DNA of 64,000 bases from Bacteroidota bacterium (GTDB taxonomy: Bacteria > Bacteroidota > Bacteroidia > Bacteroidales > Lentimicrobiaceae), in contig JAEZNO010000037.1 of the NCBI GenBank assembly GCA_023441805.1, forward strand, positions 1-64,000. The letters run 5' to 3'. The translations under genes and the position numbers were made by a program. Below, one piece after another: positions 45,669 through 54,342 of this stretch; the stretch's first letter is position 1; every line of letters starts with the position of its first letter. Below the pieces are notes generated by a model. The model made no database searches. It was not told where the DNA came from and saw only the letters and a program-made list of their open reading frames with translations.

Positions 45669-47378
45669 TTACAATTGTTGAAGCCAACTGACCAGATTTT
45701 CATCACGCTCAATACCTATTTTTCGACGAAGTCTTGTACGAGCTACCTGGATACTTTTGGCTGACTGATATGTTATGGCTGAAATGTCCTTGGTTGTCAT
45801 GTTGAGTCGTAAGAAAGCACATAGTTTTACCTCATTAGGTGTCAGCCCGGGGTGGGCATTGTATAGTTTATCGTAAAACTCCTGGTGCACCTGTTGAAAC
45901 CGGACTTCAAATTCATCCCATGCTCCCTTATCGAGGCTCGCCTTCATATCATTTATAATATGATGAAGTACAGAAGCCTGCTTTTGGGGAGGCACTTCCA
46001 ATAAAGTCTGCATCTCACGAATAGCATTTGCGATAAGCTCATTTTTCTGTAACAGATACATTACCTGTGTGGTTAACTCTTTCTTCTTAAAGGAGAGTTC
46101 CATCTCGAGGTTCTGGTTCTTTAATTCCAGGTTATGTTTCTCCAGACCAAGATTAACACTTTCAAGCTCCAGACTTTTACGGCTTAATTCAACTTGTCGC
46201 ATTTTTATTCTCTGATTGCGGATAAGCAGAATGGCAATTATAACCAGGAATAACAGGATACCGGCAATTATCAGATAAACCATGGAGCGGCGCTCACGCT
46301 TGGCAATCTCTAATTGCTGTTCAAGCTCACGGTCGCGTTGAAGCTTCTCATAGTGGTATTCAGTCTCCATTCGCAACGCATCAGCGGCAGCATCACTATT
46401 CATGACACTGTCGTAATTTGTTTTATATTGTTTAAACATCTCGAGTGCTTCACTATAACGCCCTGAGCCTTCGAGAGCTAGAGCTAAAAATTGAGAAGCA
46501 AACATTTCACTTCGCATATTGCCTGAACCGCTGGTTAGTGACAGAGATCGCCTCAGAACTTGCTCTGCTTTATTATATTCCTTAACGACATAGTGGTATT
46601 TACCAAGATTGTTTAGCACCTGCGCCATGCCGGCAGTGTCTTTTGATTCTGTACGAATCGAAAGTGCCTGAGTATAGTAGTCAAATGCACTTGGGTAATT
46701 CTCCTGCTCCATTGAGATGATACCCAGGTTGTTGTAAATAGCACTGGTAAACCTTGGATTATTCAGTTTCAGGTTTATTTGCAATGCCTGCTCATACCAT
46801 AGCCGACTCTCACTGAATTTCCTATTATCAAGATACACTGAACCAATATTGACTAACAGACCCAGTTTTCGGCCAAGGTAATCTTTCTCATCAACTATTG
46901 TCTTTAACTGTTCTACTTTCATCAAGCTCTTCTTGAAATATGTAAGAGCATGGTCAGTACTTCCGATATTAAAGTAGCACAAGCCTAATTGTGAGTATAA
47001 CGAAGCATAGTTGGGTACCTGCTTTAAACTATCAAGCCCTCCAGCAATCTCCTGATCAAGTTGTGACAATATGCGGAAATAATAATCTATTGCCAGTCTG
47101 TAATTCCGGTTATTAAAAAAGAGTTCACTTAATGCGGAATATAGTTGTAGACGATGATAATGGTCATCACGCGATTCAGACAATTCAAGTGCCCGGTTAT
47201 AGTATTGCATTGCTGAATCATTATTAATTGTTGAGTAATATCCTCCCAGTGCCTGCAAAGCTTTGATCATTACAGTGTCGTTTGCATTTGACTGTAAAAC
47301 ACGGCGCAGACTATCAGCATTTACCACAGATGCAGATTTGACCATGGCAGGAAATAGCATCATTACCACCAACAGCAA
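45669..47378 (-). CDS. TPR-containing membrane regulator with LuxR-type HTH
   Basis: 569 residues. N-terminal signal/membrane segment (the start is uncertain: TTG at 47378 or ATG a few codons on), six or more tetratricopeptide repeats (~40-300), one transmembrane helix (YLIIAGILLFLVIIAILLI, about 365-385), a long coiled coil, and a C-terminal helix-turn-helix (LTPNEVKLCAFLRLNMTTKDISAITYQSAKSIQVARTRL). This layout is common in Bacteroidota transcriptional regulators that sense through periplasmic TPRs. Target genes are unknown. Confidence 0.85.
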   Translation of the reverse strand: MLLVVMMLFPAMVKSASVVNADSLRRVLQSNANDTVMIKALQALGGYYSTINNDSAMQYYNRALELSESRDDHYHRLQLYSALSELFFNNRNYRLAIDYYFRILSQLDQEIAGGLDSLKQVPNYASLYSQLGLCYFNIGSTDHALTYFKKSLMKVEQLKTIVDEKDYLGRKLGLLVNIGSVYLDNRKFSESRLWYEQALQINLKLNNPRFTSAIYNNLGIISMEQENYPSAFDYYTQALSIRTESKDTAGMAQVLNNLGKYHYVVKEYNKAEQVLRRSLSLTSGSGNMRSEMFASQFLALALEGSGRYSEALEMFKQYKTNYDSVMNSDAAADALRMETEYHYEKLQRDRELEQQLEIAKRERRSMVYLIIAGILLFLVIIAILLIRNQRIKMRQVELSRKSLELESVNLGLEKHNLELKNQNLEMELSFKKKELTTQVMYLLQKNELIANAIREMQTLLEVPPQKQASVLHHIINDMKASLDKGAWDEFEVRFQQVHQEFYDKLYNAHPGLTPNEVKLCAFLRLNMTTKDISAITYQSAKSIQVARTRLRRKIGIERDENLVSWLQQL

Positions 47379-47510
47379 CCCGGTAAAACTGCTATTTGCT
47401 TTAATAACCAGATGATGATAAAGTTTACTAATTGGACTAAACGCTTAAATGTTAAATAATAAAGTTCAAATTCGGCAATAATCGACACATTCAACTATTG
47501 CCTGATTTGC

Positions 47511-50135
47511 TCAGAATGATTCTAACCGTTGCCTTATTAATGCAATCTTAGATTCTGCATCAGCACGTTTTTTCTGTTCTATTTCAATAACCTCAGGTTT
47601 TGCATTTGACATGAATCTCTCATTACCAAGCTTTTTCATTACTGAAGCCAGGAAACCTTCAGTATATTCAAGTTCCTTTGTGAGTTTCTCCTTTTCGGCT
47701 TCAATATCAACCTTATCCCCTATTGGAACATAATATTCAGTTGATTCAACAATAAATCCTACTGCAGCCTGTGGTTTCTCAGTAACATAACTTATTGATT
47801 CAAAATTGCACAGTTTGGCAATCAAACCATTGAAGGTATTTGATACAGAGTCATTGCTCATTACCTCTAATTTAATGGCATCGCGCTGAGCAATTCCTTT
47901 GTCTTTGCGTATATTTCGTATTTCCTGAATTACCTGTGAAGCAACACTGAATTCTTTTAGTATGACATGATTTATTCTACCATGCTTTGGCATTTCACTT
48001 ATCATGATACTCTCACCATTTTTACGTTCAGAAATTTTATGCCAAATTTCTTCAGTAATAAACGGCATGAACGGGTGAAGTATCCGCATAAGCTTGTCGA
48101 AGAAAACAGAAGTTTCAGCAAGTGTCCGCTCGTCAATTGGTTTTTGATACTCAGGTTTCACCATTTCAAGGTACCATGAGCAGAAATCATCCCAGATGAG
48201 CTTATACACACCCATCAAAGCTTCTGACAGCTTGTAGCGCTTAAAATTATCTTCAATGTCCTTTAATGCTTCATTAAACCGCGCATCAAACCAGTGAACA
48301 GCGACTTTGGCGTACTCAGGTTGTTGCAATGAAGTGTCAACTTCCCATCCTTTAATGAGTCGGAGTGCATTCCAGATTTTATTGCTGAAATTTCTCCCCT
48401 GCTCACATAAACTCTCATCAAATGGTAAATCATTACCTGCAGGTGATGTCAGTAACATACCAACACGAACACCGTCGGCCCCAAATTTCTCAATAAGGTC
48501 AAGTGGGTCAGGAGAATTGCCAAGCGACTTCGACATTTTCCTTCCAAGCTTATCGCGAACGATCCCTGTAAGGTAAACATTCTTAAACGGGATATCATTC
48601 TGATATTCTAAACCTGCCATGATCATCCTGGCTACCCAGAAGAAAAGAATCTCAGGAGCAGTAATCAGATCATTAGTAGGATAATAATATTTGATGTCAG
48701 GATTGTCAGGATTCCTTATGCCATCGAAAACTGAAATAGGCCATAACCATGATGAAAACCAGGTATCAAGCACATCCTCATCCTGCTTAAGATCTGACAA
48801 TGTAAGATTATTGTTTCCGGAGAGAGCCTTGGCTTTCACCAACGCCTCATCGGCCGATTTAGCAACCACAAACCTTCCATCAGGCAGATAGTATGCCGGA
48901 ATACGTTGTCCCCACCAAAGTTGACGGCTGATGCACCAGTCGCGTACATTTTCCATCCAGTGGCGATAGGTATTCTTGAACTTCTCAGGATGAAATTTAA
49001 TGGTGTCGTTCATCACAACCTCAAGTGCTTTAGGAGCCATCTTATCCATTCGTAAGAACCACTGAAGTGAAAGTTTAGGTTCAATGGCAACGTCAGTCCT
49101 TTCTGAGAATCCAACATTATTTATATAATCTTCAATCTTAACGATATGACCTTTAGCTTTCAGATCTTCAACTATCTGTTTGCGTACATCAAATCTGTCC
49201 TGACCGGTATACAAGCCGGCACTCTCATTCAAAGTGCCGTTATCATTAAAGATATCAATACTTGGCAGGTTGTATTTTATACCAATATCGTAGTCGTTAA
49301 TATCGTGCGCCGGAGTTATCTTTAGGCATCCGGTTCCAAATTCCCTGTCGACATATTCATCCATAATGAGAGGAATGGATCGTTCAAGAAGAGGGACGAG
49401 TACACGCTTTCCTGCAAGGTGTTTATACCGTTCATCTTCAGGATGAAAACAGACAGCAGTATCACCCAGAATAGTCTCAGGGCGTGTGGTTGCTATGGTA
49501 ACCCATTGATCTTCTTCACCTTCAACCTTGTAGCGAACATAGTAGAGTTTTGATTTCTCTTCCTTATATATAACCTCTTCATCTGAAACTGCTGTAAGGG
49601 CTTTAGGGTCCCAGTTGACCATCCTTACGCCTCTGTATATCAAGCCCTTGTCGTACAAGTCAATAAAAACGTTGATGACTGACTCATACATATCGGCATC
49701 CAAAGTAAACTTTGTGCGGTCCCAATCACAGGAAGCACCAAGTTTCTTTAATTGATCAAGTATGATTCCGCCATGCTTTTCTTTCCATTCCCATGCATGA
49801 TTAAGGAATTCTTCGCGGGTAAGACTATTCTTTTCAATTCCCTGCTCCTTAAGTTTTCCAACAACTTTGGCCTCGGTAGCAATAGAAGCATGGTCAGTAC
49901 CCGGAAGCCAGCATGCATTATAACCCATCATTCTGGCACGACGCACCAGCACATCCTGAATTGTATTGTTGAGCATGTGCCCCATATGAAGCACTCCTGT
50001 TACGTTAGGTGGAGGGATAACAATTACGTATGGTTCTCTCTCATCGGGTACTGAACGAAAGAATTTCTGATCAAGCCAATAACTATACCATTTATCTTCT
50101 TTGCCTTTGGGATCGTACTTTGCAGGAATTTCCAT
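47511..50135 (-). CDS. valS: Valyl-tRNA synthetase
   Basis: 874 residues, class I aminoacyl-tRNA synthetase. HIGH-type motif HMGH at 50-53 (PPPNVTGVLHMGHML), editing domain in the middle (ATTRPETILGDTAV), KMSKS loop (GRKMSKSLGNSPDP, about 530), anticodon-binding domain and C-terminal coiled coil (VDIEAEKEKLTKELEY). Charges tRNA-Val and clears mischarged Thr. Normal length. Confidence 0.97.
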   Translation of the reverse strand: MEIPAKYDPKGKEDKWYSYWLDQKFFRSVPDEREPYVIVIPPPNVTGVLHMGHMLNNTIQDVLVRRARMMGYNACWLPGTDHASIATEAKVVGKLKEQGIEKNSLTREEFLNHAWEWKEKHGGIILDQLKKLGASCDWDRTKFTLDADMYESVINVFIDLYDKGLIYRGVRMVNWDPKALTAVSDEEVIYKEEKSKLYYVRYKVEGEEDQWVTIATTRPETILGDTAVCFHPEDERYKHLAGKRVLVPLLERSIPLIMDEYVDREFGTGCLKITPAHDINDYDIGIKYNLPSIDIFNDNGTLNESAGLYTGQDRFDVRKQIVEDLKAKGHIVKIEDYINNVGFSERTDVAIEPKLSLQWFLRMDKMAPKALEVVMNDTIKFHPEKFKNTYRHWMENVRDWCISRQLWWGQRIPAYYLPDGRFVVAKSADEALVKAKALSGNNNLTLSDLKQDEDVLDTWFSSWLWPISVFDGIRNPDNPDIKYYYPTNDLITAPEILFFWVARMIMAGLEYQNDIPFKNVYLTGIVRDKLGRKMSKSLGNSPDPLDLIEKFGADGVRVGMLLTSPAGNDLPFDESLCEQGRNFSNKIWNALRLIKGWEVDTSLQQPEYAKVAVHWFDARFNEALKDIEDNFKRYKLSEALMGVYKLIWDDFCSWYLEMVKPEYQKPIDERTLAETSVFFDKLMRILHPFMPFITEEIWHKISERKNGESIMISEMPKHGRINHVILKEFSVASQVIQEIRNIRKDKGIAQRDAIKLEVMSNDSVSNTFNGLIAKLCNFESISYVTEKPQAAVGFIVESTEYYVPIGDKVDIEAEKEKLTKELEYTEGFLASVMKKLGNERFMSNAKPEVIEIEQKKRADAESKIALIRQRLESF

Positions 50136-50162
50136 GAAACGTCTTTATTTTTTTTGAGAGTG

Positions 50163-50170
50163 CAAAATTA
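50163..50170 (-). promoter_or_regulatory. -7 promoter element of valS
   Basis: TAATTTTG followed by C, 27 bp upstream of the valS ATG; same 9-mer as before both tRNA genes. Confidence 0.45.
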
Positions 50171-50353
50171 GTAAAAATGACGGTTCACCGACTCAATAAT
50201 AAAGCCTTACGAGGGTACAAACTTAAAGGCGTCGGGATGCAATTCCTCATTCTGAACTTTAATTCAAAATATTATTTTTAAAGTGGTTTTAAACATAAAA
50301 TAAATTGCACTTGTTTCATTTACAACTACTTGTATTACTAACTAAGCAAAAAT

Positions 50354-50623
50354 ATGGAAACGATCACCAAGGATATAAAATCAAAAATGGACCAAACTAA
50401 TCCTGACAAGAGGGAAGGTTATGTAGCTAAGATGATAGAAGAACAGACTGCCAAGATCCCCTCAGATGTTTATCTGTGGACAGCTATCGGAGCAATGGCA
50501 ATTTCTCTAACTTTCAAATTATTGCGCAGGGATGAAACGTCAATGTTCATCGGACAGTGGGCACCGTCGTTCTTAATAATGGGATTATATAATAAACTTG
50601 TTAAACAACTAGGACACGATTAA
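50354..50623 (+). CDS. Small membrane protein of unknown function
   Basis: 89 residues. A soluble, charged N-terminal third (ITKDIKSKMDQTNPDKREGY) precedes two hydrophobic stretches (VYLWTAIGAMAISLTFKLL and GQWAPSFLIMGLYNKLV). No signal peptide. I know similar short two-helix proteins in Bacteroidota but no function. Followed by a strong terminator at 50674. Confidence 0.75.
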   Translation: METITKDIKSKMDQTNPDKREGYVAKMIEEQTAKIPSDVYLWTAIGAMAISLTFKLLRRDETSMFIGQWAPSFLIMGLYNKLVKQLGHD

Positions 50624-50673
50624 TCAACAGAAATAAAGATAGTGCTTTAAGTCAAATTAATAATCAGGAGAGA

Positions 50674-50707
50674 AGAGACTTCCATTCGGGAGTCTCTTTT
50701 TTTTTTA
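50674..50707 (+). terminator. Terminator after the small membrane protein gene
   Basis: AGAGACT.TCC / GGG.AGTCTCT stem with ATTC loop, then a run of at least nine T. Confidence 0.85.
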
Positions 50708-50736
50708 ATATTATCATGCTACTGATAATAACTTCA

Positions 50737-50744
50737 TACATTTG
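50737..50744 (+). promoter_or_regulatory. -7 promoter element for the gene at 50765
   Basis: TACATTTG matches TAnnTTTG, 20 bp before the ATG at 50765. Confidence 0.45.
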
Positions 50745-50764
50745 TGCTAATAATTCCTTCGACC

Positions 50765-51235
50765 ATGAAATCACTGCTTACAGCATTATTTGTCATAACA
50801 ATGATGTTTGCTCAGGCACAAACATCTCATGACACAATAACAATTGATAAGAAAGGTACTACTTTCAAAGTAAACGATGAAGTACTGGCCCGGGATGAGT
50901 TGGTTTATTTGCTTCTTGATAATAATAAAGCTTACAAACATTTTAAGAAATCTCAATCAAACGCATTTGTAGCTAATACGTTCGCGTTGGTAGGGGGTGC
51001 ATTAATCGGGTGGCCTATTGGAAATGCAGTAGGAGGAGGTTCTCCAAAATGGGAGATGGCCATAGCCGGAGCAGGTTTTATTGCTTTAGGTATACCTTTT
51101 GCATCGCTTTCAAAAAAACATAGATTTAAAGCAATACAACTTTATAATGACGGAATCAAATTAGATGAAGAAAAGGACATCACTCTGAAATTCGGGATAT
51201 ATAATGACGGTCTCGGTGTCTGTTTGAAATTTTAG
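50765..51235 (+). CDS. Secreted protein with glycine-rich hydrophobic segments, unknown function
   Basis: 156 residues from ATG 50765 (an earlier TTG-type start at 50744 would lie inside the promoter). Signal peptide MKSLLTALFVITMMFAQAQ. Two hydrophobic, glycine-rich stretches (VANTFALVGGALIGWPIGNAV and MAIAGAGFIALGIPFA) could be membrane helices. This layout recurs in small Bacteroidota envelope proteins; no family name is recognised. Confidence 0.75.
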   Translation: MKSLLTALFVITMMFAQAQTSHDTITIDKKGTTFKVNDEVLARDELVYLLLDNNKAYKHFKKSQSNAFVANTFALVGGALIGWPIGNAVGGGSPKWEMAIAGAGFIALGIPFASLSKKHRFKAIQLYNDGIKLDEEKDITLKFGIYNDGLGVCLKF

Positions 51236-51388
51236 GTCATCTAACACTAATCGGTTCAATACAATGAATGACCTTGCAACAGGAATAACCTCAACTGACT
51301 TTTTATTTACTTTGAACGTTACAATGACCATTTGGGGAAACGAACTTCAAAAGGTGATTGATTTTTACCATACCGAAGGGCATGTTGA

Positions 51389-51476
51389 GTGACGGTTGGC
51401 TGACGGTTGGGTGAGGGTTGGCTGACCCTTACCGTCACCCAACCCTCACCCAACCGTCACCTAACCCTCTCATAAC
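51389..51476. repeat. Eight 11-bp units forming a long hairpin
   Basis: Units of 11 bp run without gaps from 51389: GTGACGGTTGG-type units first, then a switching unit, then CGTCACCCAAC-type units in the opposite sense. 51401-51421 and 51439-51459 are perfect 21-bp inverted arms with a 17-nt loop. The design (TGAC-type boxes at 11-bp pitch reversing in the middle) is the same as at 8113-8182. The surrounding 51236-51550 holds no intact gene. A terminator-like hairpin follows at 51517-51546. Confidence 0.8.
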
Positions 51477-51516
51477 ACGGTCTTAAGTTGTTCATCAACA
51501 TAAGTAATTAATCAAA

Positions 51517-51546
51517 AAAACGATTGCCTTTTCAGGCAACCGTTTT
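51517..51546. terminator. Terminator-like hairpin with no adjacent intact gene
   Basis: AAAACG.TTGCC / GGCAA.CGTTTT stem (one mismatch) with a TTTTCA loop and flanking A/T runs. Confidence 0.45.
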
Positions 51547-51639
51547 AAGTAGCGCCATGCTAAAGCTGAATCCTGATTCTCCACTTTAACAACCTCAGTT
51601 CCCATCTCGCCTGAGCCGACAAAGAGCCAACGCAGATTA

Positions 51640-52101
51640 TTAGGTGAAACTTACCATAAACGGTATTACCTCTCTAATACTGCAATGAATGAAGAATATT
51701 GGATTGAAGGTATTGGAAGCGATCAAGAGATATTCTCTGCTTATTCATCGGAATTTGAGTGGAATTTATTTACGCTCTGTTTTAAACCTGATTCCGTTAA
51801 TACATATTACATCAATTCTCCCGATTGAAATAACTGGTGTTACTTCAATGTCAATACAAATGATATAGAAGTCGAACGATTGAATATATATCCTAATCCG
51901 GTTTTAGATGAATTATACATCTCAAACGATTTGCCTGCCGAATCATACTACACTATTATGGATATCGCCGGGAATATAGTATTACATAACCTGATAGAAA
52001 AAGTGACTAAAATAAATATCAGTAATCTTAAGTCAGGTATTTACTCCATATACATAATCACTACTAATAAATTTTTCACTTCAAAAATTGTTAAATTCTG
52101 A
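51640..52101 (+). pseudogene. Truncated T9SS-cargo gene: C-terminal end with sorting domain
   Basis: One frame reads GETYHKRYYLSNTAMNEEYW, WIEGIGSDQEIFSAYSSEFE, then an in-frame TGA at 51826-51828, then NTNDIEVERLNIYPNPVLDE and a complete T9SS type A tail ending in SKIVKF at 52101. The part upstream of GETYHKRY is missing or scrambled. An ATG at 51880 could still give a 73-residue tail, but with no signal peptide it cannot be exported. It is the relic of a secreted protein of the kind that ends in 'YWIEGIGS' plus sorting domain. Confidence 0.7.
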
Positions 52102-52292
52102 ATTCTTCATTCATTCATAAGTATCTGCCCATTCCGGCTACATTAAGTTTAGATCATAATTTTATACTAACTTGTGCCTAGAGTGTACCTGCTTTGAAAA
52201 ATCAATTTTTATGACCACTAAATAAGTAAAGCTTTAAATCCTCAATCAAGAGTCTCTAAAGCTTCCATTTTTTTAGCTGAAAAATCTGTTTG

Positions 52293-52366
52293 TAGCGAGG
52301 ACGAGAATTGAACTCGTGACCTCCGGGTTATGAATCCGACGCTCTAACCAACTGAGCTACCTCGCC
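52293..52366 (-). tRNA. tRNA-Met (anticodon CAT)
   Basis: 74 nt. Acceptor GGCGAGG/CCTCGCT, D-arm AGCTCAGTTGGTTAGAGC, anticodon loop TTCATAA, T-arm with GTTCAATTC. Acceptor pairing argues for an elongator rather than initiator tRNA; a lysidine-modified tRNA-Ile(CAU) cannot be excluded by anticodon alone. CCA is not encoded. Confidence 0.93.
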
Positions 52367-52399
52367 ATTTTTTCCAAACCTATACGCTGTTTGGGTTCG

Positions 52400-52407
52400 C
52401 AAAATTA
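52400..52407 (-). promoter_or_regulatory. -7 promoter element of tRNA-Met
   Basis: TAATTTTG followed by C, 33 bp upstream of the tRNA 5' end. Confidence 0.45.
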
Positions 52408-52483
52408 TAAAATTATTTGAAACTGAACATACCACCATCAACTTTTTTAAAACTCTTGACCGGCTGAATCGGATACGCCCGCA

Positions 52484-53404
52484 TTATCTTCCTCTGCTTC
52501 TGTTATATAGCACCTTGAAGGCGGGCAACTGGGATATTACAATTCCTGTAATTACTAGCAGTATTCCTATTATTTTCTGCAGATTGATATGCTCTCCAAT
52601 GATAAAGTATGCAAATATTGCAGTAAAAACCGGTATCAGGTTAGTAAATATGTTGGCCTTAACCATGCCTAATTTTGCAACTACAATGATAAACAGTAGA
52701 AACGCCAGGCTGCTGGCAAAAATGGCCAACTGTACGATAGCTAAAATTCCTGAAGTTGAAGGACTGGTTGACAGCACATTATTAAGGTCAAGGGCAAGGA
52801 ATACAGGTAAGAAATAGATAGTACCTATGATGTTCTGAATGGTAAGTATAGTTATGGCTTTATACTTGTTGGCAAGCTTCCGAATAAAAAATGTGTATGC
52901 TACAGCTGAAAAGACAGCCAGGAATATCAACGCTATTCCTTTGGGACTGGCATTAAGGCTCAGATCTTTATTTACCAGCATGTATATTATTCCGAAAAAA
53001 GACAGGAAAATTCCAACCACGGTAAAACGGTCTACTCTTTCACGTAAAAACAGATATGCTACTATTGGTGTCATTAAAGGTATGGTGGCAATTATAGCAG
53101 ATGTGACTGCCGGTGACACGAACTGTAATCCAAAGTTCTCACCCAGAAAGTAGAAGAAAGGTTCAGCCAATGCCAGTAAGAGAAACCACTTACGGTCTTC
53201 TTTGGCAATTTTCTCAACATTGCCCGACAATTTTATGTAAGAGTACAAAATAACCGAAGAAAGCACCAATCGAAAGAAGATGACCGAAATCGGGTCAAAA
53301 TCCTTAAGTGCAATATTTGTCCAAATGAATGACATGCCCCAGAAGAGCATGGAAAGAATAATATAGAAGTAGTACTTTATCAGTGAGTTGGGAGCTGAAT
53401 TCAT
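52484..53404 (-). CDS. DMT-superfamily (EamA) transporter
   Basis: 306 residues with ten hydrophobic helices arranged as two EamA repeats (ILSMLFWGMSFIWTNIALKD in the first, LIFLAVFSAVAYTFFIRKL opening the second). A likely exporter of amino acids, nucleosides or other metabolites; substrate cannot be told. The upstream region holds a -7 element and a palindrome (53444-53461), so its expression may be repressor-controlled. Confidence 0.9.
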   Translation of the reverse strand: MNSAPNSLIKYYFYIILSMLFWGMSFIWTNIALKDFDPISVIFFRLVLSSVILYSYIKLSGNVEKIAKEDRKWFLLLALAEPFFYFLGENFGLQFVSPAVTSAIIATIPLMTPIVAYLFLRERVDRFTVVGIFLSFFGIIYMLVNKDLSLNASPKGIALIFLAVFSAVAYTFFIRKLANKYKAITILTIQNIIGTIYFLPVFLALDLNNVLSTSPSTSGILAIVQLAIFASSLAFLLFIIVVAKLGMVKANIFTNLIPVFTAIFAYFIIGEHINLQKIIGILLVITGIVISQLPAFKVLYNRSRGR

Positions 53405-53422
53405 TGAATTACATTAAGGGCG

Positions 53423-53461
53423 CAAAGGTACAAATATTTCAACTGGTGAATATGTTCACCA
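53423..53461 (-). promoter_or_regulatory. Promoter and operator-like palindrome of the EamA transporter gene
   Basis: On the minus strand, TACCTTTG (-7, complement of 53423-53430) lies 19 bp before the ATG. Upstream, TGGTGAA and TTCACCA (53444-53450 and 53455-53461) form a perfect palindrome with a 4-bp centre, covering the place of the -33 element. This suits a dimeric repressor. Confidence 0.5.
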
Positions 53462-53562
53462 ACTATCAATCAAAACCATGCATCCTGTACGAATTCATTT
53501 CATAGTTTTTTTTGATGAAAGAAATTTTCTGATATTTGTAGCGAACTTAATACTTTATTACT

Positions 53563-54255
53563 ATGAATAAATTAATCACTATTGCTGCAATTTTGTGCAT
53601 TACAACATTAGGCTTTGCACAAGACACTGACCAAACGTTTAAAGCTGTTTCAGGGATTACAACTGATGTCAGTTTCTCTCCATTTAATGCAGGTGATCAA
53701 TTAATTAAAATTGAAACACTTAACGTCAGGTACTTTATGAAACCCAATTTAGCTCTTCGTGTTGGACTTCAGGCCGATTATTATCATGACCAGTATGATA
53801 ATGAACGTAGTAGTAACTCAAATTTAGTTGCTTGTTCACATACATTTTTGTTCGGAATATTGCCGGGTATAGAATACCATTTTGAAGGAACAAAGCGTTT
53901 ATCACCCTATGTAGGTGGTGAAGTGTTTTTCTATAATTTTTCATCAGGTGCAAAGGCTGAATCAAATGGAGATGAGTTTTATAAGATTAAAGGCGCAACT
54001 GATGCATATGAATCAGGATACGAAAATAGGGCTTTTAACCAATTTGGCTTAAGTGCCGGCGCAGGCGTTGATTATTACTTTTCTAAGCACATCTATATAG
54101 GCACCGAGTTTGGATATGGATTCTCATATTTTCGTTACGGAAAAGTTGAAGAAATCATCGATAATACAACTAATGAGCTTACGCAGGGTAAACAAACTGA
54201 ATTTATATTAGGCTCAAGCGTTCGCAGTACATTGAAACTAGGCTGGAAATTTTAA
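53563..54255 (+). CDS. Outer-membrane beta-barrel protein
   Basis: 230 residues. Signal peptide MNKLITIAAILCITTLGFAQ; the mature chain alternates polar and hydrophobic residues in about eight strands and ends TLKLGWKF, with an aromatic C-terminus typical of outer-membrane barrels. Family: OmpA/OMP_b-brl-like small porin. Specific role unknown. Monocistronic. Confidence 0.85.
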   Translation: MNKLITIAAILCITTLGFAQDTDQTFKAVSGITTDVSFSPFNAGDQLIKIETLNVRYFMKPNLALRVGLQADYYHDQYDNERSSNSNLVACSHTFLFGILPGIEYHFEGTKRLSPYVGGEVFFYNFSSGAKAESNGDEFYKIKGATDAYESGYENRAFNQFGLSAGAGVDYYFSKHIYIGTEFGYGFSYFRYGKVEEIIDNTTNELTQGKQTEFILGSSVRSTLKLGWKF

Positions 54256-54273
54256 GTCATACATTCTTCCACT

Positions 54274-54317
54274 AAAAAAGCTGCTGTCAGTGAATACATT
54301 GGCAGCAGCTTTTTTTT
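54274..54317 (+). terminator. Terminator between the barrel gene and ligA
   Basis: AAAAAGCTGCTG.CA / TG.CAGCAGCTTTTT stem, ~10-nt loop, flanked by A and T runs; could serve both convergent genes. Confidence 0.85.
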
Positions 54318-54342
54318 AATGAAAATTTCAGATTGATAACTA

